This document shows positions 7,238 to 15,757 of a DNA stretch of 42,165 nucleotides, one piece after another; the first letter of the stretch is position 1, and each line of letters begins with the position of its first letter. This DNA comes from Falsiroseomonas algicola (GTDB taxonomy: Bacteria > Pseudomonadota > Alphaproteobacteria > Acetobacterales > Acetobacteraceae), in contig NZ_JAAIKB010000027.1 of assembly GCF_011040385.1 (NCBI RefSeq), positions 1 through 42,165 of the forward strand, written 5' to 3'. Under the pieces are notes generated by a model. That model ran no database searches and was not told where the DNA came from. It was given only the letters and a program-made list of their open reading frames with translations. Made by a program: the position numbers and the translations under genes.

Positions 7238-8179
7238 GTGATTGAACAATCCGCACCGCCCTATCGCTATCGGATATCCGGGCTGATCGTCGCGTCCGAC
7301 GTCGCGCTGCCGATGCGCACGCTGCTGGACCCGATGGGCACCCCGCCCGCCGACGTGACCATGAGCCACGCCGCAGTGCCGGATCGGCTGGATCAGCCGA
7401 CCAGGGAGGGGCCGAACTGGACCGCGGATGATCGCCGCCTGCTGCTGGACCTGCCTGGCATCGGACGCTTTCTGGCGGAGGATGGGCGGCGGCTGGCCCT
7501 GTCGCCGGCGCCGGGCGTGGCGCTGGAGGACATCACCGTCTTTGCCACCGGCACCGGCCTGGCGGCGATCCTCTACCAGCGGGGGGCGATGCTGCTGCAT
7601 GCCTCCGCGGTGGTGCATGACGGGCGGGCCTTCCTGTTCTGCGGTCCGAGCGGGGCCGGGAAATCGACCCTGACAGCGGCCTTGACCCGGGCGGGCTGTG
7701 GCTTCCTGTCCGATGATGTCTGCGCCATCGAGCCGGCAGCCGAGGGGCCGCCCCTGGTGCAGGCGGATGGCCGGGTGCTGCGGCTGTACCGCGACAGCAT
7801 CGGGCATGTCGGCCTGGCTGATGCCATGGGCCCGCCGGTGCGCCAGCAGGTGCCGAAATTCCACGTGTCGCCGCCTGGCGGCACGGCGGCAACCGGCGCG
7901 GGCGTGCCGGTCGCGGCCATCTACGCGCTGATGGAGGCCAGCCCGGCGACGCCGCCCGGCATCACTCCCCTTGCGCCCGTCGCAGCAGCTCAGGCCCTGC
8001 TGCGCCTGTCCTACCGTCGGCGCCTGGCGCTGGCCTATGGCGGATCCGGCGGGCTGGCGCCCCGCATCGCCTCCCTGCTCCACCATGCCGGGGTCTGCGT
8101 CCTGCACCAGGATCGTGACTTCGCCGCCTTGGACGGGACCATCGCGATGCTGTTCCGCCACTGGGACACGCTGCGCTGA
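7238..8179 (+). CDS. HPr-kinase-like lasso peptide kinase
   Basis: 313 residues from GTG at 7238. The C-terminal half has the HprK catalytic fold: LLHASAVVHDGRAFLF before a Walker A loop GPSGAGKST (136-144), then GFLSDDVCAIE (158-165), whose Asp residues correspond to the metal/catalytic acids. The N-terminal domain of true HPr kinase/phosphorylases is not seen, and no PTS genes are nearby. Kinases of this type in paeninodin-like clusters phosphorylate the C-terminal Ser side chain of the peptide, and the precursor here ends in Ser. First gene of the plus-strand arm; the next gene starts 4 bp after its stop, so they are co-transcribed. Confidence 0.82.
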   Translation: MIEQSAPPYRYRISGLIVASDVALPMRTLLDPMGTPPADVTMSHAAVPDRLDQPTREGPNWTADDRRLLLDLPGIGRFLAEDGRRLALSPAPGVALEDITVFATGTGLAAILYQRGAMLLHASAVVHDGRAFLFCGPSGAGKSTLTAALTRAGCGFLSDDVCAIEPAAEGPPLVQADGRVLRLYRDSIGHVGLADAMGPPVRQQVPKFHVSPPGGTAATGAGVPVAAIYALMEASPATPPGITPLAPVAAAQALLRLSYRRRLALAYGGSGGLAPRIASLLHHAGVCVLHQDRDFAALDGTIAMLFRHWDTLR

Positions 8180-8183
8180 CACC

Positions 8184-9032
8184 ATGGCAGCCTTCCCCGC
8201 CGGGCTCGTCTGGCTCGCCTCCTATCCCAAATCGGGCAACACCTGGATGCGGATCCTGCTGGCCAACCTGCTGGCAGGGCGGGCGGAGCCGGCGGACATC
8301 AACCGGCTGTCGGAGGAAGAGTCGCTGATGGGCCGGTGGCGCTTCGGCGACGACATGCTGGTCGATGCGGACCTGCTGGACTCGAGGGAACTCGCGCGGA
8401 TGCGCCCCCTGCATGCCGGATTCGTCGCTTCCCGCCAGACAACGCCCTTCTTCTGCAAGACGCATGACCGCTTCGCGGGGGAGGATGGCGCGCCCAGCCT
8501 CGGCGCCGCCGCGCGGGGTGCGGTGTACCTGCTGCGGGATCCCCGCGATGTAGCGATCTCCCTGGCCTACCACCTCGGCGCGACGGTGGATGAAGCGCTG
8601 GCCCGCATGACGGATCCAGCGCATCATTTCGGCGGTGCGCGGCAGCTGCCCTACCTGCTTGGCGACTGGGGCGGGCATGTCGCGGGCTGGACAGGGCAGG
8701 GGCTGACCCCGACGCATGTGGTGCGGTACGAGGATCTTCGCCGTGACACGGCGGCCGTGCTGCGCGGCGTGCTTCGCTTCCTGGGCGGGCAGGCGACGGA
8801 GGTGGAGGTCAGCCGCGCCATCGCCCATTCCAGCCTGGAGGCGTTGCAAGGGCAGGAGGCTGCGAAGGGCTTCCGGGAACGCCAGCCCGGCCAGGCGCGC
8901 TTTTTCCGCGCCGGCCAGGTTGGCGAATGGCAGCGCGTCTTGACGCCGGCCCAGCTTGAAACGATCGAGGAGCACTTCGGCGCCGTGATGATCCGCTTCG
9001 GCTACGCCCCGGCCGGCGCGACACCGGGATGA
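8184..9032 (+). CDS. PAPS-dependent sulfotransferase
   Basis: 282 residues from ATG 8184. The PAPS 5'-phosphosulfate loop is WLASYPKSGNTWMR (residues 10-23), the 3'-phosphate motif is YLLRDPRDVAISLAYH (115-130), and FCKTHDRF carries the likely catalytic His94. Length and motifs are those of a cytosolic sulfotransferase_1 domain. It lies between the kinase and the B1 gene with a 4-bp gap before and an overlap after, so it belongs to the RiPP operon rather than to the polysaccharide genes. The likely acceptor is a Ser/Thr hydroxyl of the peptide or a sugar added to it; this is inference. I know of no characterised lasso cluster with this exact kinase-sulfotransferase-nucleotidyltransferase set. 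Confidence 0.85.
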   Translation: MAAFPAGLVWLASYPKSGNTWMRILLANLLAGRAEPADINRLSEEESLMGRWRFGDDMLVDADLLDSRELARMRPLHAGFVASRQTTPFFCKTHDRFAGEDGAPSLGAAARGAVYLLRDPRDVAISLAYHLGATVDEALARMTDPAHHFGGARQLPYLLGDWGGHVAGWTGQGLTPTHVVRYEDLRRDTAAVLRGVLRFLGGQATEVEVSRAIAHSSLEALQGQEAAKGFRERQPGQARFFRAGQVGEWQRVLTPAQLETIEEHFGAVMIRFGYAPAGATPG

Positions 9033-9046
9033 GGGAGGAAGGCGGC

Positions 9047-9343
9047 ATGGGAGAACCGGCGACGAGCCGCGCGGGAGGCGGCCCGGTCCACCAACGGGCC
9101 GATGATGTCTTCGCGGCCGCGCTGCACGACCAGACCCTGCTGCTGCACGCGACGACCGGTCGCTACCATGGCTTGAACCCGGTCGGCGCCCGGATCTGGG
9201 AGTTGCTGGCCGAACCGATGGCGGAGGCCGCCTTGGTCCAGCGGCTTGTCGCGGAGTTCGAGGTCACGGAGGAGGAATGCGAGCGCGAGGTATCGGCCTT
9301 CCTTTCCCTGTTGCGCGATCGCGGGTTGCTGGCCGCGGGCTGA
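9047..9343 (+). CDS. PqqD-like peptide recognition protein (lasso B1/RRE)
   Basis: 98 residues. I prefer ATG 9047, which has GGAGGAAGG just upstream; ATG 9029, overlapping the sulfotransferase stop as ATGA, would add six residues. The sequence VFAAALHDQTLLLHATTGRY, then LNPVGARIWELL, AEPMAEAALVQRLVAEF and VSAFLSLLRDRGLL is the PqqD winged-helix (PF05402). In lasso systems this stand-alone RRE binds the leader YxxP motif and delivers the precursor to protease and cyclase. A matching WLKPAI motif is present in the precursor. Confidence 0.88.
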   Translation: MGEPATSRAGGGPVHQRADDVFAAALHDQTLLLHATTGRYHGLNPVGARIWELLAEPMAEAALVQRLVAEFEVTEEECEREVSAFLSLLRDRGLLAAG

Positions 9344-9347
9344 TCCG

Positions 9348-11228
9348 ATGCGGCTGATCTGCGGCCTGTTGCGCCGGGATGGCCAGTCGGCCACCGCCGC
9401 GACGCTGGACCGCATGGTCGCCGCCATGACCGCGCCCGGCCTGTCGCCTAGGGTGACGCAGCGGTTGTCGGGCGCACTGGGCCTTGCGGTGCTGGACTTC
9501 ACGGGCGCGCCCGCAGCGCTGCAGGCCGGGGATGGCTGGACCGTCGCCGCCGATGCGCGGCTGGATCGGGCCGAGGGGCCGGCGGAGGCTGCCGTCGCGG
9601 CGGCACTGCGCCGGGACGGCGCCGATTTCCCCGACCATCTCGATGGCGACTTTGCCGTGGCGCTGTGGCGGCCGGACAGGCAGGAGCTCTGGCTCGGGCG
9701 CGATTTTATCGGCGCTCGGCCCCTGGCCTGGACCTGGCGAGACGACTGCTTCGCCTTCGCCAGCCTGCCCAAGGGGCTGCACGGCGCCGGCATGGCCTCC
9801 GCCACCATCGACCCGGTGGCCCTCGGAATCCAGTTGTCCCAGCAGTTCTTCCACGGCGCCGGTAGCGGCTTCGCCGCCATCGCCTATCTGCCCGCCGGCC
9901 ACAGCCTGTGCGTTCGTCCGGGCGATGCCGGGCTGCCGGAGCCGCACCGCGCCTTCCGCCCCGACCCCGCCCGGGTGGGGCGCTGGCGTGGTTCCCCCGA
10001 GGCGGCGGCCGAGAGGCTGCGCGACCTGGTGCGGGATGCCGTGCTGCGACGCCTGCCCCCCGGCCAGCCGGTGGCCTGCCACCTCAGCGGCGGCTTGGAC
10101 AGTTCCGCCATCACCGTCCTGGCCGCCCGCGCCGCACGGGCTGCCGGCGGCCGCGTGCTGGCCCTCAGCATGGCCAGCCCGCAGGCGGTGGGGCCGCCGG
10201 AGCTGGATGAGCGGCCGATGATCGCGGCGGTGCTGGCGCAGGAGCCCGACATCGCCCATGCGCTTGTGCATGACATGCCACCGATGCCGGACCAGGCCGA
10301 GGATCCGGACTGGCCCGGCAGCCTGGCGGACGGGCCCGACGATCGCATGATGCGGGAAGCCGCCGCCTTTGGGGCGCGGCGCCTGCTCAGTGGCGTCGGC
10401 GGCGATGAGGGGGCGACCTATAACGGCGCCCACCTTTATGGCCGCCTGTTGCTGGAGGGACGGCTGCGCACCCTGTCGCGCGAATTGCCCGCAAGGGCGC
10501 GGCGGGATGGCGTTCCCCTGCGCCGCGCCATCCTGGCGCGGCTGGCCGTGCCGCTGATTCCCGACTTCCTGTGGCGATGGCTGAAGAGGCGGCCCGGGGT
10601 GATGGACCCGCGCCTTGGCGCCGTGCGCTACCTGAGCCCCGCCTTGCGCGAGGCGGTGCTGGCCCGCCGGATGCTGCCGATCCTGCGCCGGAACAGCCCC
10701 GCGGAACGCGTCCGCGCCTTTGCGGATCATCATATTCCCTCCCGCTGCGCCTTTCACGCCATCATGGGCGCTCGGCATGGCGTCGCACCCAGCTTCCCTC
10801 TCCTGGACCGTCAGGTCGTGGAGTTCATGCTGTCCCTGCCCACGCCGATGTTCCTGGCCGACGGACAGACCAGGCAGCCCTTCCGGCGTGCCATGGCCGG
10901 CATCCTGCCGGACCGGGTAAGGCTGTCCCGGCACAAGGTCGGCCTCTTCGATGGCCGCTTCCTGCACTATGCCGATCGCAGGGCCGCCCTGCTGGCGCGG
11001 CTGGCGACGCTGCGTGGGGCCGCAGGCATCGGTGACCTGTTCGACCTGGATGCCATCGAGGCCGGGCTTTCGAGCCTGCCGGTGGCGGGGCGGGGCGAAG
11101 GGCATGTCCGCGCCGCGCCGGGCGGGCTGGCGGCCGGGCAGCCGGCCTGGGTTCCACTGCTGGCGGTCGCCTTCCTGATCGCGGCCTGCCGGCTGTCCGG
11201 TGCGACGCCGGCGGAGAAGGGATCATGA
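9348..11228 (+). CDS. Asparagine-synthetase-like lasso cyclase (protein C)
   Basis: 626 residues from ATG 9348, 4 bp after the B1 stop. The N-terminal glutaminase-like domain begins MRLICGLLRRDG and lacks the Cys at position 2 that hydrolyses glutamine in AsnB, as expected for lasso cyclases, which use no ammonia. The C-terminal synthetase domain carries the ATP pyrophosphatase loop HLSGGLDSS (SGGLDSS 247-253), LLSGVGGDEGATYNG and SRHKVGLFDG. It would adenylate the Glu8 side chain of the core so that the freed Gly1 amine attacks it. The stop overlaps the next gene as ATGA. The long open frame on the opposite strand is a GC-driven shadow. Confidence 0.87.
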   Translation: MRLICGLLRRDGQSATAATLDRMVAAMTAPGLSPRVTQRLSGALGLAVLDFTGAPAALQAGDGWTVAADARLDRAEGPAEAAVAAALRRDGADFPDHLDGDFAVALWRPDRQELWLGRDFIGARPLAWTWRDDCFAFASLPKGLHGAGMASATIDPVALGIQLSQQFFHGAGSGFAAIAYLPAGHSLCVRPGDAGLPEPHRAFRPDPARVGRWRGSPEAAAERLRDLVRDAVLRRLPPGQPVACHLSGGLDSSAITVLAARAARAAGGRVLALSMASPQAVGPPELDERPMIAAVLAQEPDIAHALVHDMPPMPDQAEDPDWPGSLADGPDDRMMREAAAFGARRLLSGVGGDEGATYNGAHLYGRLLLEGRLRTLSRELPARARRDGVPLRRAILARLAVPLIPDFLWRWLKRRPGVMDPRLGAVRYLSPALREAVLARRMLPILRRNSPAERVRAFADHHIPSRCAFHAIMGARHGVAPSFPLLDRQVVEFMLSLPTPMFLADGQTRQPFRRAMAGILPDRVRLSRHKVGLFDGRFLHYADRRAALLARLATLRGAAGIGDLFDLDAIEAGLSSLPVAGRGEGHVRAAPGGLAAGQPAWVPLLAVAFLIAACRLSGATPAEKGS

Positions 11229-11674
11229 CGGCGATCCCGGCCTGGCGCCGTCGCTGGCGGGGCCGGGCACTGCAGCTGGAAGCGACGCTGGCCCTGTCGG
11301 TGGCGGCGTTGGCGCTGCGCCTGCTGCCCTTCCGGCACGCCGCCCGCCTGCTGATCGGCAGGGCCAGCGCCGTGGATGGCGGACCGCCGCCACTGCCCGC
11401 CGGACCGGATCCGCCCCCGGATGAGGCCTCGCTCGTGGCCTGGGCCGTCACGCGGGCCAGCCGGCGGCTTCCCTTCCCGACGCTCTGCCTGCGCGAGGCC
11501 ATGGCGGCGCGACTGATGCTCGCGCGCCGCGGCCATGCGACGACGCTGCATCTCTCGGTCCGCATGGGGGGCGGGGCCGAGGCCGCGGCGCATGCCTGGC
11601 TGACCCTGGGGGGGCAGGTGGTCATCGGCGGGGGCAGGCCGGACGGGCAGGCGGAGATCGTCCGGTTCCGCTGA
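11225..11674 (+). CDS. Transglutaminase-like lasso leader peptidase (B2)
   Basis: 149 residues, ATG overlapping the cyclase stop by 4 bp. After a basic/hydrophobic N-terminus comes RLPFPTLCLREAMAARLMLARRG with the nucleophile Cys88, followed by LHLSVRM and AAHAWLTLGG with His123. This is the Cys-His arrangement of PF13471 (transglutaminase core 3), usual length 130-160. It should cut after leader residue 39, where Thr38 is at -2. It ends 10 bp before the convergent GDP-fucose synthase gene, closing the RiPP operon. Confidence 0.87.
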   Translation: MTAIPAWRRRWRGRALQLEATLALSVAALALRLLPFRHAARLLIGRASAVDGGPPPLPAGPDPPPDEASLVAWAVTRASRRLPFPTLCLREAMAARLMLARRGHATTLHLSVRMGGGAEAAAHAWLTLGGQVVIGGGRPDGQAEIVRFR

Positions 11675-11683
11675 GGCCGGGTT

Positions 11684-12634
11684 TCAGCCGGCCGCGTGGA
11701 CAAGGTACCAGTCATAGGCCTGCGCCAGGCCATCCCGCAGCGGGATGCGCGGCGCCCAGCCCATGGCGGTGATGCGCGTGGTGTCCATGCGCTTCAGCAT
11801 CGTGCCGTCCGGCTTCGACGCGTCCCAGGCGATGCGGCCGCGAAAGCCGGTCAGCGCCGCCACCGTCTCCGACAATTCGCGGATGGTGATGTCGGTGCCG
11901 GTGCCGACATTGACGTGGTCATGACCGGAATAGCGCCGCAGGAGCAGGGCGCAGGCCTCCGCCAGGTCGTCCACATGCAGGAATTCCCGGCGTGGCCGAC
12001 CACTGCCCCAGCAGGCGACCTCCTCCGCCCCGCTTTGTGCCGCCGCGTGGAAGCGGCGCAGCAGCGCCGGGATGACGTGGCTGTTCTCGGGATGGAAATT
12101 GTCGCCGGGGCCGTAGAGGTTGCAGGGCATGGCGGCGATGTAGTCGCGCCCATGCTGCCGCCTGTAGGCCTGGCACAACTTGATGCCCGCGATCTTCGCC
12201 ACCGCGTACCATTCGTTGGTGGGCTCCAGCGGCCCGGTCAGCAGCGCGTCCTCGCGGATCGGCTGCGGCGCCTCCTTCGGATAGATGCAGGAGGAACCGA
12301 GGAACAGCAGCCGCCGCACGCCGGCCAGGTGGGCGGCATGGATCAGGTTCGCCTCGATCATCAGGTTGTCGTAGATGAAATCGGCGGGGTAGGTGTCGTT
12401 GGCATGGATGCCGCCGACCTTGGCCGCGGCGATGACGACGGCGTCGGGGCGCAGGTCCTGCATGGCCGCCTCGACGGCCGCCTGCCGCCGCAGGTCGAGC
12501 TCCTCCCGACCCAGCGTGAGCACCGTGGCGCCCTGTGCCACGAGGTTGCGCGCAATACCGCTGCCCACCATGCCGCGATGGCCCGCGACCCAGATGCGCC
12601 GCCCGGCCAGCGCGAAGTGATCTGCCTCAGCCAT
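11684..12634 (-). CDS. fcl: GDP-L-fucose synthase
   Basis: 316 residues, ATG 12634. NAD(P)-binding GHRGMVG (18-24), [11 protein letters not shown], the catalytic Ser in LGSSCIYPK (114-120) and Tyr143-Lys147 in [10 protein letters not shown], then [26 protein letters not shown]. All are diagnostic for the epimerase-reductase that converts GDP-4-keto-6-deoxymannose to GDP-L-fucose. Its start overlaps the gmd stop by 8 bp, so the two pathway steps are translationally coupled. It is the last gene of a minus-strand EPS operon reaching back to 17899. Confidence 0.94.
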   Translation of the reverse strand: MAEADHFALAGRRIWVAGHRGMVGSGIARNLVAQGATVLTLGREELDLRRQAAVEAAMQDLRPDAVVIAAAKVGGIHANDTYPADFIYDNLMIEANLIHAAHLAGVRRLLFLGSSCIYPKEAPQPIREDALLTGPLEPTNEWYAVAKIAGIKLCQAYRRQHGRDYIAAMPCNLYGPGDNFHPENSHVIPALLRRFHAAAQSGAEEVACWGSGRPRREFLHVDDLAEACALLLRRYSGHDHVNVGTGTDITIRELSETVAALTGFRGRIAWDASKPDGTMLKRMDTTRITAMGWAPRIPLRDGLAQAYDWYLVHAAG

Positions 12635-13712
12635 GGCCGATGGGCACCGGCGTGGGGCGGGCTTCCGCAGCGATGGTGGTGATGTCCGCCGCCACCATCT
12701 CCGCCACCAACTCGGGAAGGTCCACCGTATGGCGCCAGCCGAGCAGGCGGCGCGCCTTGGATGCATCGCCCAGCAGGGCGCGCACCTCGGTCGGGCGGAA
12801 ATAGGCGGGGTCGATGCGGACCAGGACGCGACCCGTGCGCGCGCAACGTCCGACCTCCTCTTCGCCGCGCCCTTCCCAGGCGATGGCGACATCGATGCAG
12901 GCGAACGCCATCTCCGTGAACTGCCGCACCGTATGGGCGCGGCCTGTCGCCAGCACGAAGTCGTCGGCGACGGAGTGCTGCACGATCCGCCACATGCCTT
13001 CCACGAAGTCGCGCGCATGGCCCCAGTCCCGCACGGCATCGAGGTTGCCGAGGTAGAGGCAGGGTTGCAGTCCGTGATGGATGGCGGCGACGGCGCGCGT
13101 GATCTTCCGCGTCACGAAGGTTTCGCCGCGCCGCGGGCTCTCATGGTTGAACAGGATGCCGTTGGAGGCGTGGATGCCGTAGGCGTCGCGATAGTTCACG
13201 GTCATCCAGTAGGCGTAGAGCTTGGCGGCTGCGTAGGGGGAGCGCGGGCGGAAGGGGGTCGCCTCGTCCTGCGGCGTGGCCGCCACGTCGCCATACATCT
13301 CGCTCGTGGAGGCCTGGTAGAAGCGGGTGCGGGCCCCGGCGCCGAGCAGGCGGATCGCCTCCAGCAGCCGCAGCGTGCCGATGCCATCGGCATTGGCTGT
13401 GTATTCGGGCATCTGGAACGACACCGCGACATGGCTCTGCGCGGCCAGGTGGTAGACTTCATGCGGCTGGATGTCGGCCAGCAGGCGCAGAAGCGCAGTG
13501 GTGTCCGTCACATCGCCGTAGTGCAGGAAGAAGCGGCCGCCCTCCTCATGCCGGTCGCGGTACAGATGGTCGATCCGCGTGGTGTTGAAGGAGGAGGCAC
13601 GACGCTTCAGGCCATGGACGACATAACCCTTGGAGAGCAGGAGTTCCGCCAGGTAGGAGCCATCCTGCCCGGTGATGCCTGTGATCAGCGCGATTCTGCC
13701 CGTGCTGTCCAT
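12627..13712 (-). CDS. gmd: GDP-mannose 4,6-dehydratase
   Basis: 361 residues, ATG 13712 ([23 protein letters not shown]). Glycine loop GITGQDG (12-18), [12 protein letters not shown], the catalytic [10 protein letters not shown] and [11 protein letters not shown] (Tyr-x3-Lys), [17 protein letters not shown]. It makes GDP-4-keto-6-deoxy-D-mannose from GDP-mannose, the first step towards GDP-fucose (fcl next) or GDP-rhamnose. No GDP-mannose-forming gene is in the window. The open frame extends upstream of 13712, but that part has no domain character. Confidence 0.95.
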   Translation of the reverse strand: MDSTGRIALITGITGQDGSYLAELLLSKGYVVHGLKRRASSFNTTRIDHLYRDRHEEGGRFFLHYGDVTDTTALLRLLADIQPHEVYHLAAQSHVAVSFQMPEYTANADGIGTLRLLEAIRLLGAGARTRFYQASTSEMYGDVAATPQDEATPFRPRSPYAAAKLYAYWMTVNYRDAYGIHASNGILFNHESPRRGETFVTRKITRAVAAIHHGLQPCLYLGNLDAVRDWGHARDFVEGMWRIVQHSVADDFVLATGRAHTVRQFTEMAFACIDVAIAWEGRGEEEVGRCARTGRVLVRIDPAYFRPTEVRALLGDASKARRLLGWRHTVDLPELVAEMVAADITTIAAEARPTPVPIGHG

Positions 13713-13740
13713 CGCCCCCGCCCGTTGCGCCCCCGCGTGA

Positions 13741-15006
13741 TCATAGGCGCGTGGTCCCGCCCGGACAACGCGCGGGCAGGGCGGCGCCAAGCCGCCGGGC
13801 GCGCACCACCGTCGCCGCCGCCTGCGCCCACAGGGCCGGGTGCAGCGCCGCCACCATCACAGGTGCGGAGGCCGTGAACCCCGCGGCGATGGAGGCCAGG
13901 AGGACGCCTGCCGTGGCCACGCCCTGCAGCCATGCCACGAAACGCACCTCCCCACAGGCGAGCAGCGCATAGGCGGCGGGGGAGGCGATCGCGATCGGCA
14001 GCAGCAGCAGCAGCAGGATGCGGAAGACCGTCACGCCTTCCGCGAAGCCGGGACCAAGGGCGAGGGGAAGCAGCACCGGTGCCGCCGCCGCCAGCAGCCC
14101 TGCGCCCAGCCCCGTGGCGGCGGCGGCGGCGAGCGTCAGCCGCTGCGTGGCGCGCCGGGCCACGATCGGATCGTCGGCGAAGGCGCGCGCCATCAGCGGA
14201 TACAGCGCCTGCAGCGCCATCTGCAGCAGCCCCGAGAGCCCCATGACGAGGCGCAGCGCCCCCGCCAGCAAGCCCAGCTCCGCTTCCGTCAGCACGGCGG
14301 CGCCGACCAGCAGCGGCGCGGCCCAGAGCAGGGAGGAGAGCAAGCCTGCCACACCGAGATGCGCCGCCGCGCCCAGCATGCCGCGGTGCCAGGCCGGCGC
14401 GCCCAGGGCCGGCAGCCGGCGATGCGCGACCAGGCCGGCCACGAGCAGCGCCACGCCTTCCGCCGCCGGCAGCGCCAGCGGCGACGCCGTCAGCGACAGG
14501 AACAGCCAGGTGGTGGCCAGCAGGATGGCCCCCTGCAGCGCCCGCACCCGGCCATAGGAACCGGCCTCGCCGAGGGCGCGCAGCGCCCAAGCCGGATTCC
14601 ACGCCGCGACCAGGGCGGCCAGGCCCTGCCCCAGCAATTGGGCGCCGAGCCCTGCCGGGAGCGTGACCGCCGGCAGCAGGACCGGCAGCGCCAGCACCAG
14701 GCCGAGCAGCAGGAGCATCGCGAGCGTCGCGGCCAGTTTCAGCGCGGTGGTACCGCGGATGGCCGAGGCGACCCCGCCGCTCGCCAGGGCGACGGCCCTC
14801 GTCCCCGCCATTTCCGGCCCGCCCTGCGTGACGTTCGCGGCGATGGCGGCGATGGACCAGGCGAGGCCGGCCACGGCCAGGCCCGCCGGCCCAAGCTGCC
14901 AGCCCCCCAGCGTCAGCGCCCCGAGCTGCGCCAAGCGGAGCACCGCATCCCCACCCGCATTGCCGGCCAGTTGCCCGGCGGCGTGACGCAGCGTGATCCC
15001 CTTCAC
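13741..15006 (-). CDS. Wzx-like polysaccharide flippase
   Basis: About 421 residues if GTG 15006 is the start, with GGGGGGATGA before it and a 10-bp gap to the preceding stop. ATG 15078 would lie inside the methyltransferase gene. Ala/Leu-rich with roughly 12-14 hydrophobic segments; [18 protein letters not shown] near the N-terminus and [20 protein letters not shown] near the C-terminus are typical for MATE/MOP-superfamily polysaccharide exporters. It would flip undecaprenyl-linked repeat units across the inner membrane. Identification rests on topology and context more than on motifs. Confidence 0.75.
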   Translation of the reverse strand: MKGITLRHAAGQLAGNAGGDAVLRLAQLGALTLGGWQLGPAGLAVAGLAWSIAAIAANVTQGGPEMAGTRAVALASGGVASAIRGTTALKLAATLAMLLLLGLVLALPVLLPAVTLPAGLGAQLLGQGLAALVAAWNPAWALRALGEAGSYGRVRALQGAILLATTWLFLSLTASPLALPAAEGVALLVAGLVAHRRLPALGAPAWHRGMLGAAAHLGVAGLLSSLLWAAPLLVGAAVLTEAELGLLAGALRLVMGLSGLLQMALQALYPLMARAFADDPIVARRATQRLTLAAAAATGLGAGLLAAAAPVLLPLALGPGFAEGVTVFRILLLLLLPIAIASPAAYALLACGEVRFVAWLQGVATAGVLLASIAAGFTASAPVMVAALHPALWAQAAATVVRARRLGAALPARCPGGTTRL

Positions 15007-15016
15007 CGCGACGGCT

Positions 15017-15757
15017 TCATCCCCCCGGCGCGGTGCCAGGACGCCGGGCGATGTGCCAGGTATCGCAGGCCAGCTCATCCGCCCCGCGCAGGCGCAGCAG
15101 CAGCAGGTCGGTCAGCAGCAGCGGCGCGGAGGGCCAGAGCAGCAGCCAGCGCAGCGCCTGACGCAGCGGCGCGAAGCCCAGCGAGAGCAGCAGCGCGATC
15201 CATTCGCGCAGGATCCAGGCCAGCATGAAGCCCGGCCCCATGAATGTGCCGGCGGCCACCGGCTCCAGCCCCGCGCGGCGAAGCGCGGCCTGAAAGCCCG
15301 CCCGCGTCCAACGGCCGAAATCGGCGCCGGCGTGAAAAGGCTGGAGGAAGGGCGCGGTCAGGCACCAATATCCGCCGGGGCGCAGGCAGCGGGATGCATG
15401 GGCCAGGAACGCCTCCGGGTCCTCGACATGCTCGACCACGAATTCGCACCAGATCAGGTCGAAGCAGCCATCGGCGAAGGGCAGTTCATGGCCGTTGGCG
15501 ACCACGTCGGGGCCCGTCTCCGCATCGATGTCGACGTTCACCATCCCCGGCAGGTGGCGCCCCCCGCTGCCGAGGTGCAGCACGCGCCACCCCTCCGCCC
15601 GGGCCTGCGCCAGCAGGTCCTGGCAGGGCTGGCCGCCGGTGAAGCCGCGATAGGGACCGTATTTGAGCAGGCGGACCATGGTGTAGAGCCGCGGCATCCG
15701 CCGCACCCGCCCGCGCGCCACGAGCCGCAGGTGGCGGAGCTTCTCCCGGAGGGTCAC
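15017..15757 (-). CDS. SAM-dependent methyltransferase (class I)
   Basis: 246 residues from GTG 15757, overlapping the stop of the preceding gene (GTGA). SAM motif I is VLHLGSGGRHLPG, acidic motif II NVDIDAE, then NGHELPFADGCFDLIWCEFVVEHVEDPEAFL and CLRPGGYWCL, the methyltransferase_11 pattern. The C-terminal ~80 residues contain a hydrophobic stretch (LAWILREWIALLLSLGF and further Leu-rich segments) suggesting membrane association. Position between Wzx and Wzy suggests methylation of a sugar in the repeat unit, or of the chain end. Acceptor unknown. Confidence 0.82.
   Translation of the reverse strand: MTLREKLRHLRLVARGRVRRMPRLYTMVRLLKYGPYRGFTGGQPCQDLLAQARAEGWRVLHLGSGGRHLPGMVNVDIDAETGPDVVANGHELPFADGCFDLIWCEFVVEHVEDPEAFLAHASRCLRPGGYWCLTAPFLQPFHAGADFGRWTRAGFQAALRRAGLEPVAAGTFMGPGFMLAWILREWIALLLSLGFAPLRQALRWLLLWPSAPLLLTDLLLLRLRGADELACDTWHIARRPGTAPGG

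Noticed and set aside
9264-11105. 613-codon open frame on the minus strand opposite the cyclase
   Set aside because: His/Arg/Gly/Gln-rich, no domain, and opposite a well-supported asparagine-synthetase-like gene. It results from high GC at third positions.
12633-15228. Long plus-strand frames opposite gmd, the flippase and the methyltransferase
   Set aside because: Low-complexity Arg/Gln/Gly translations without motifs; the minus-strand genes carry full catalytic signatures.
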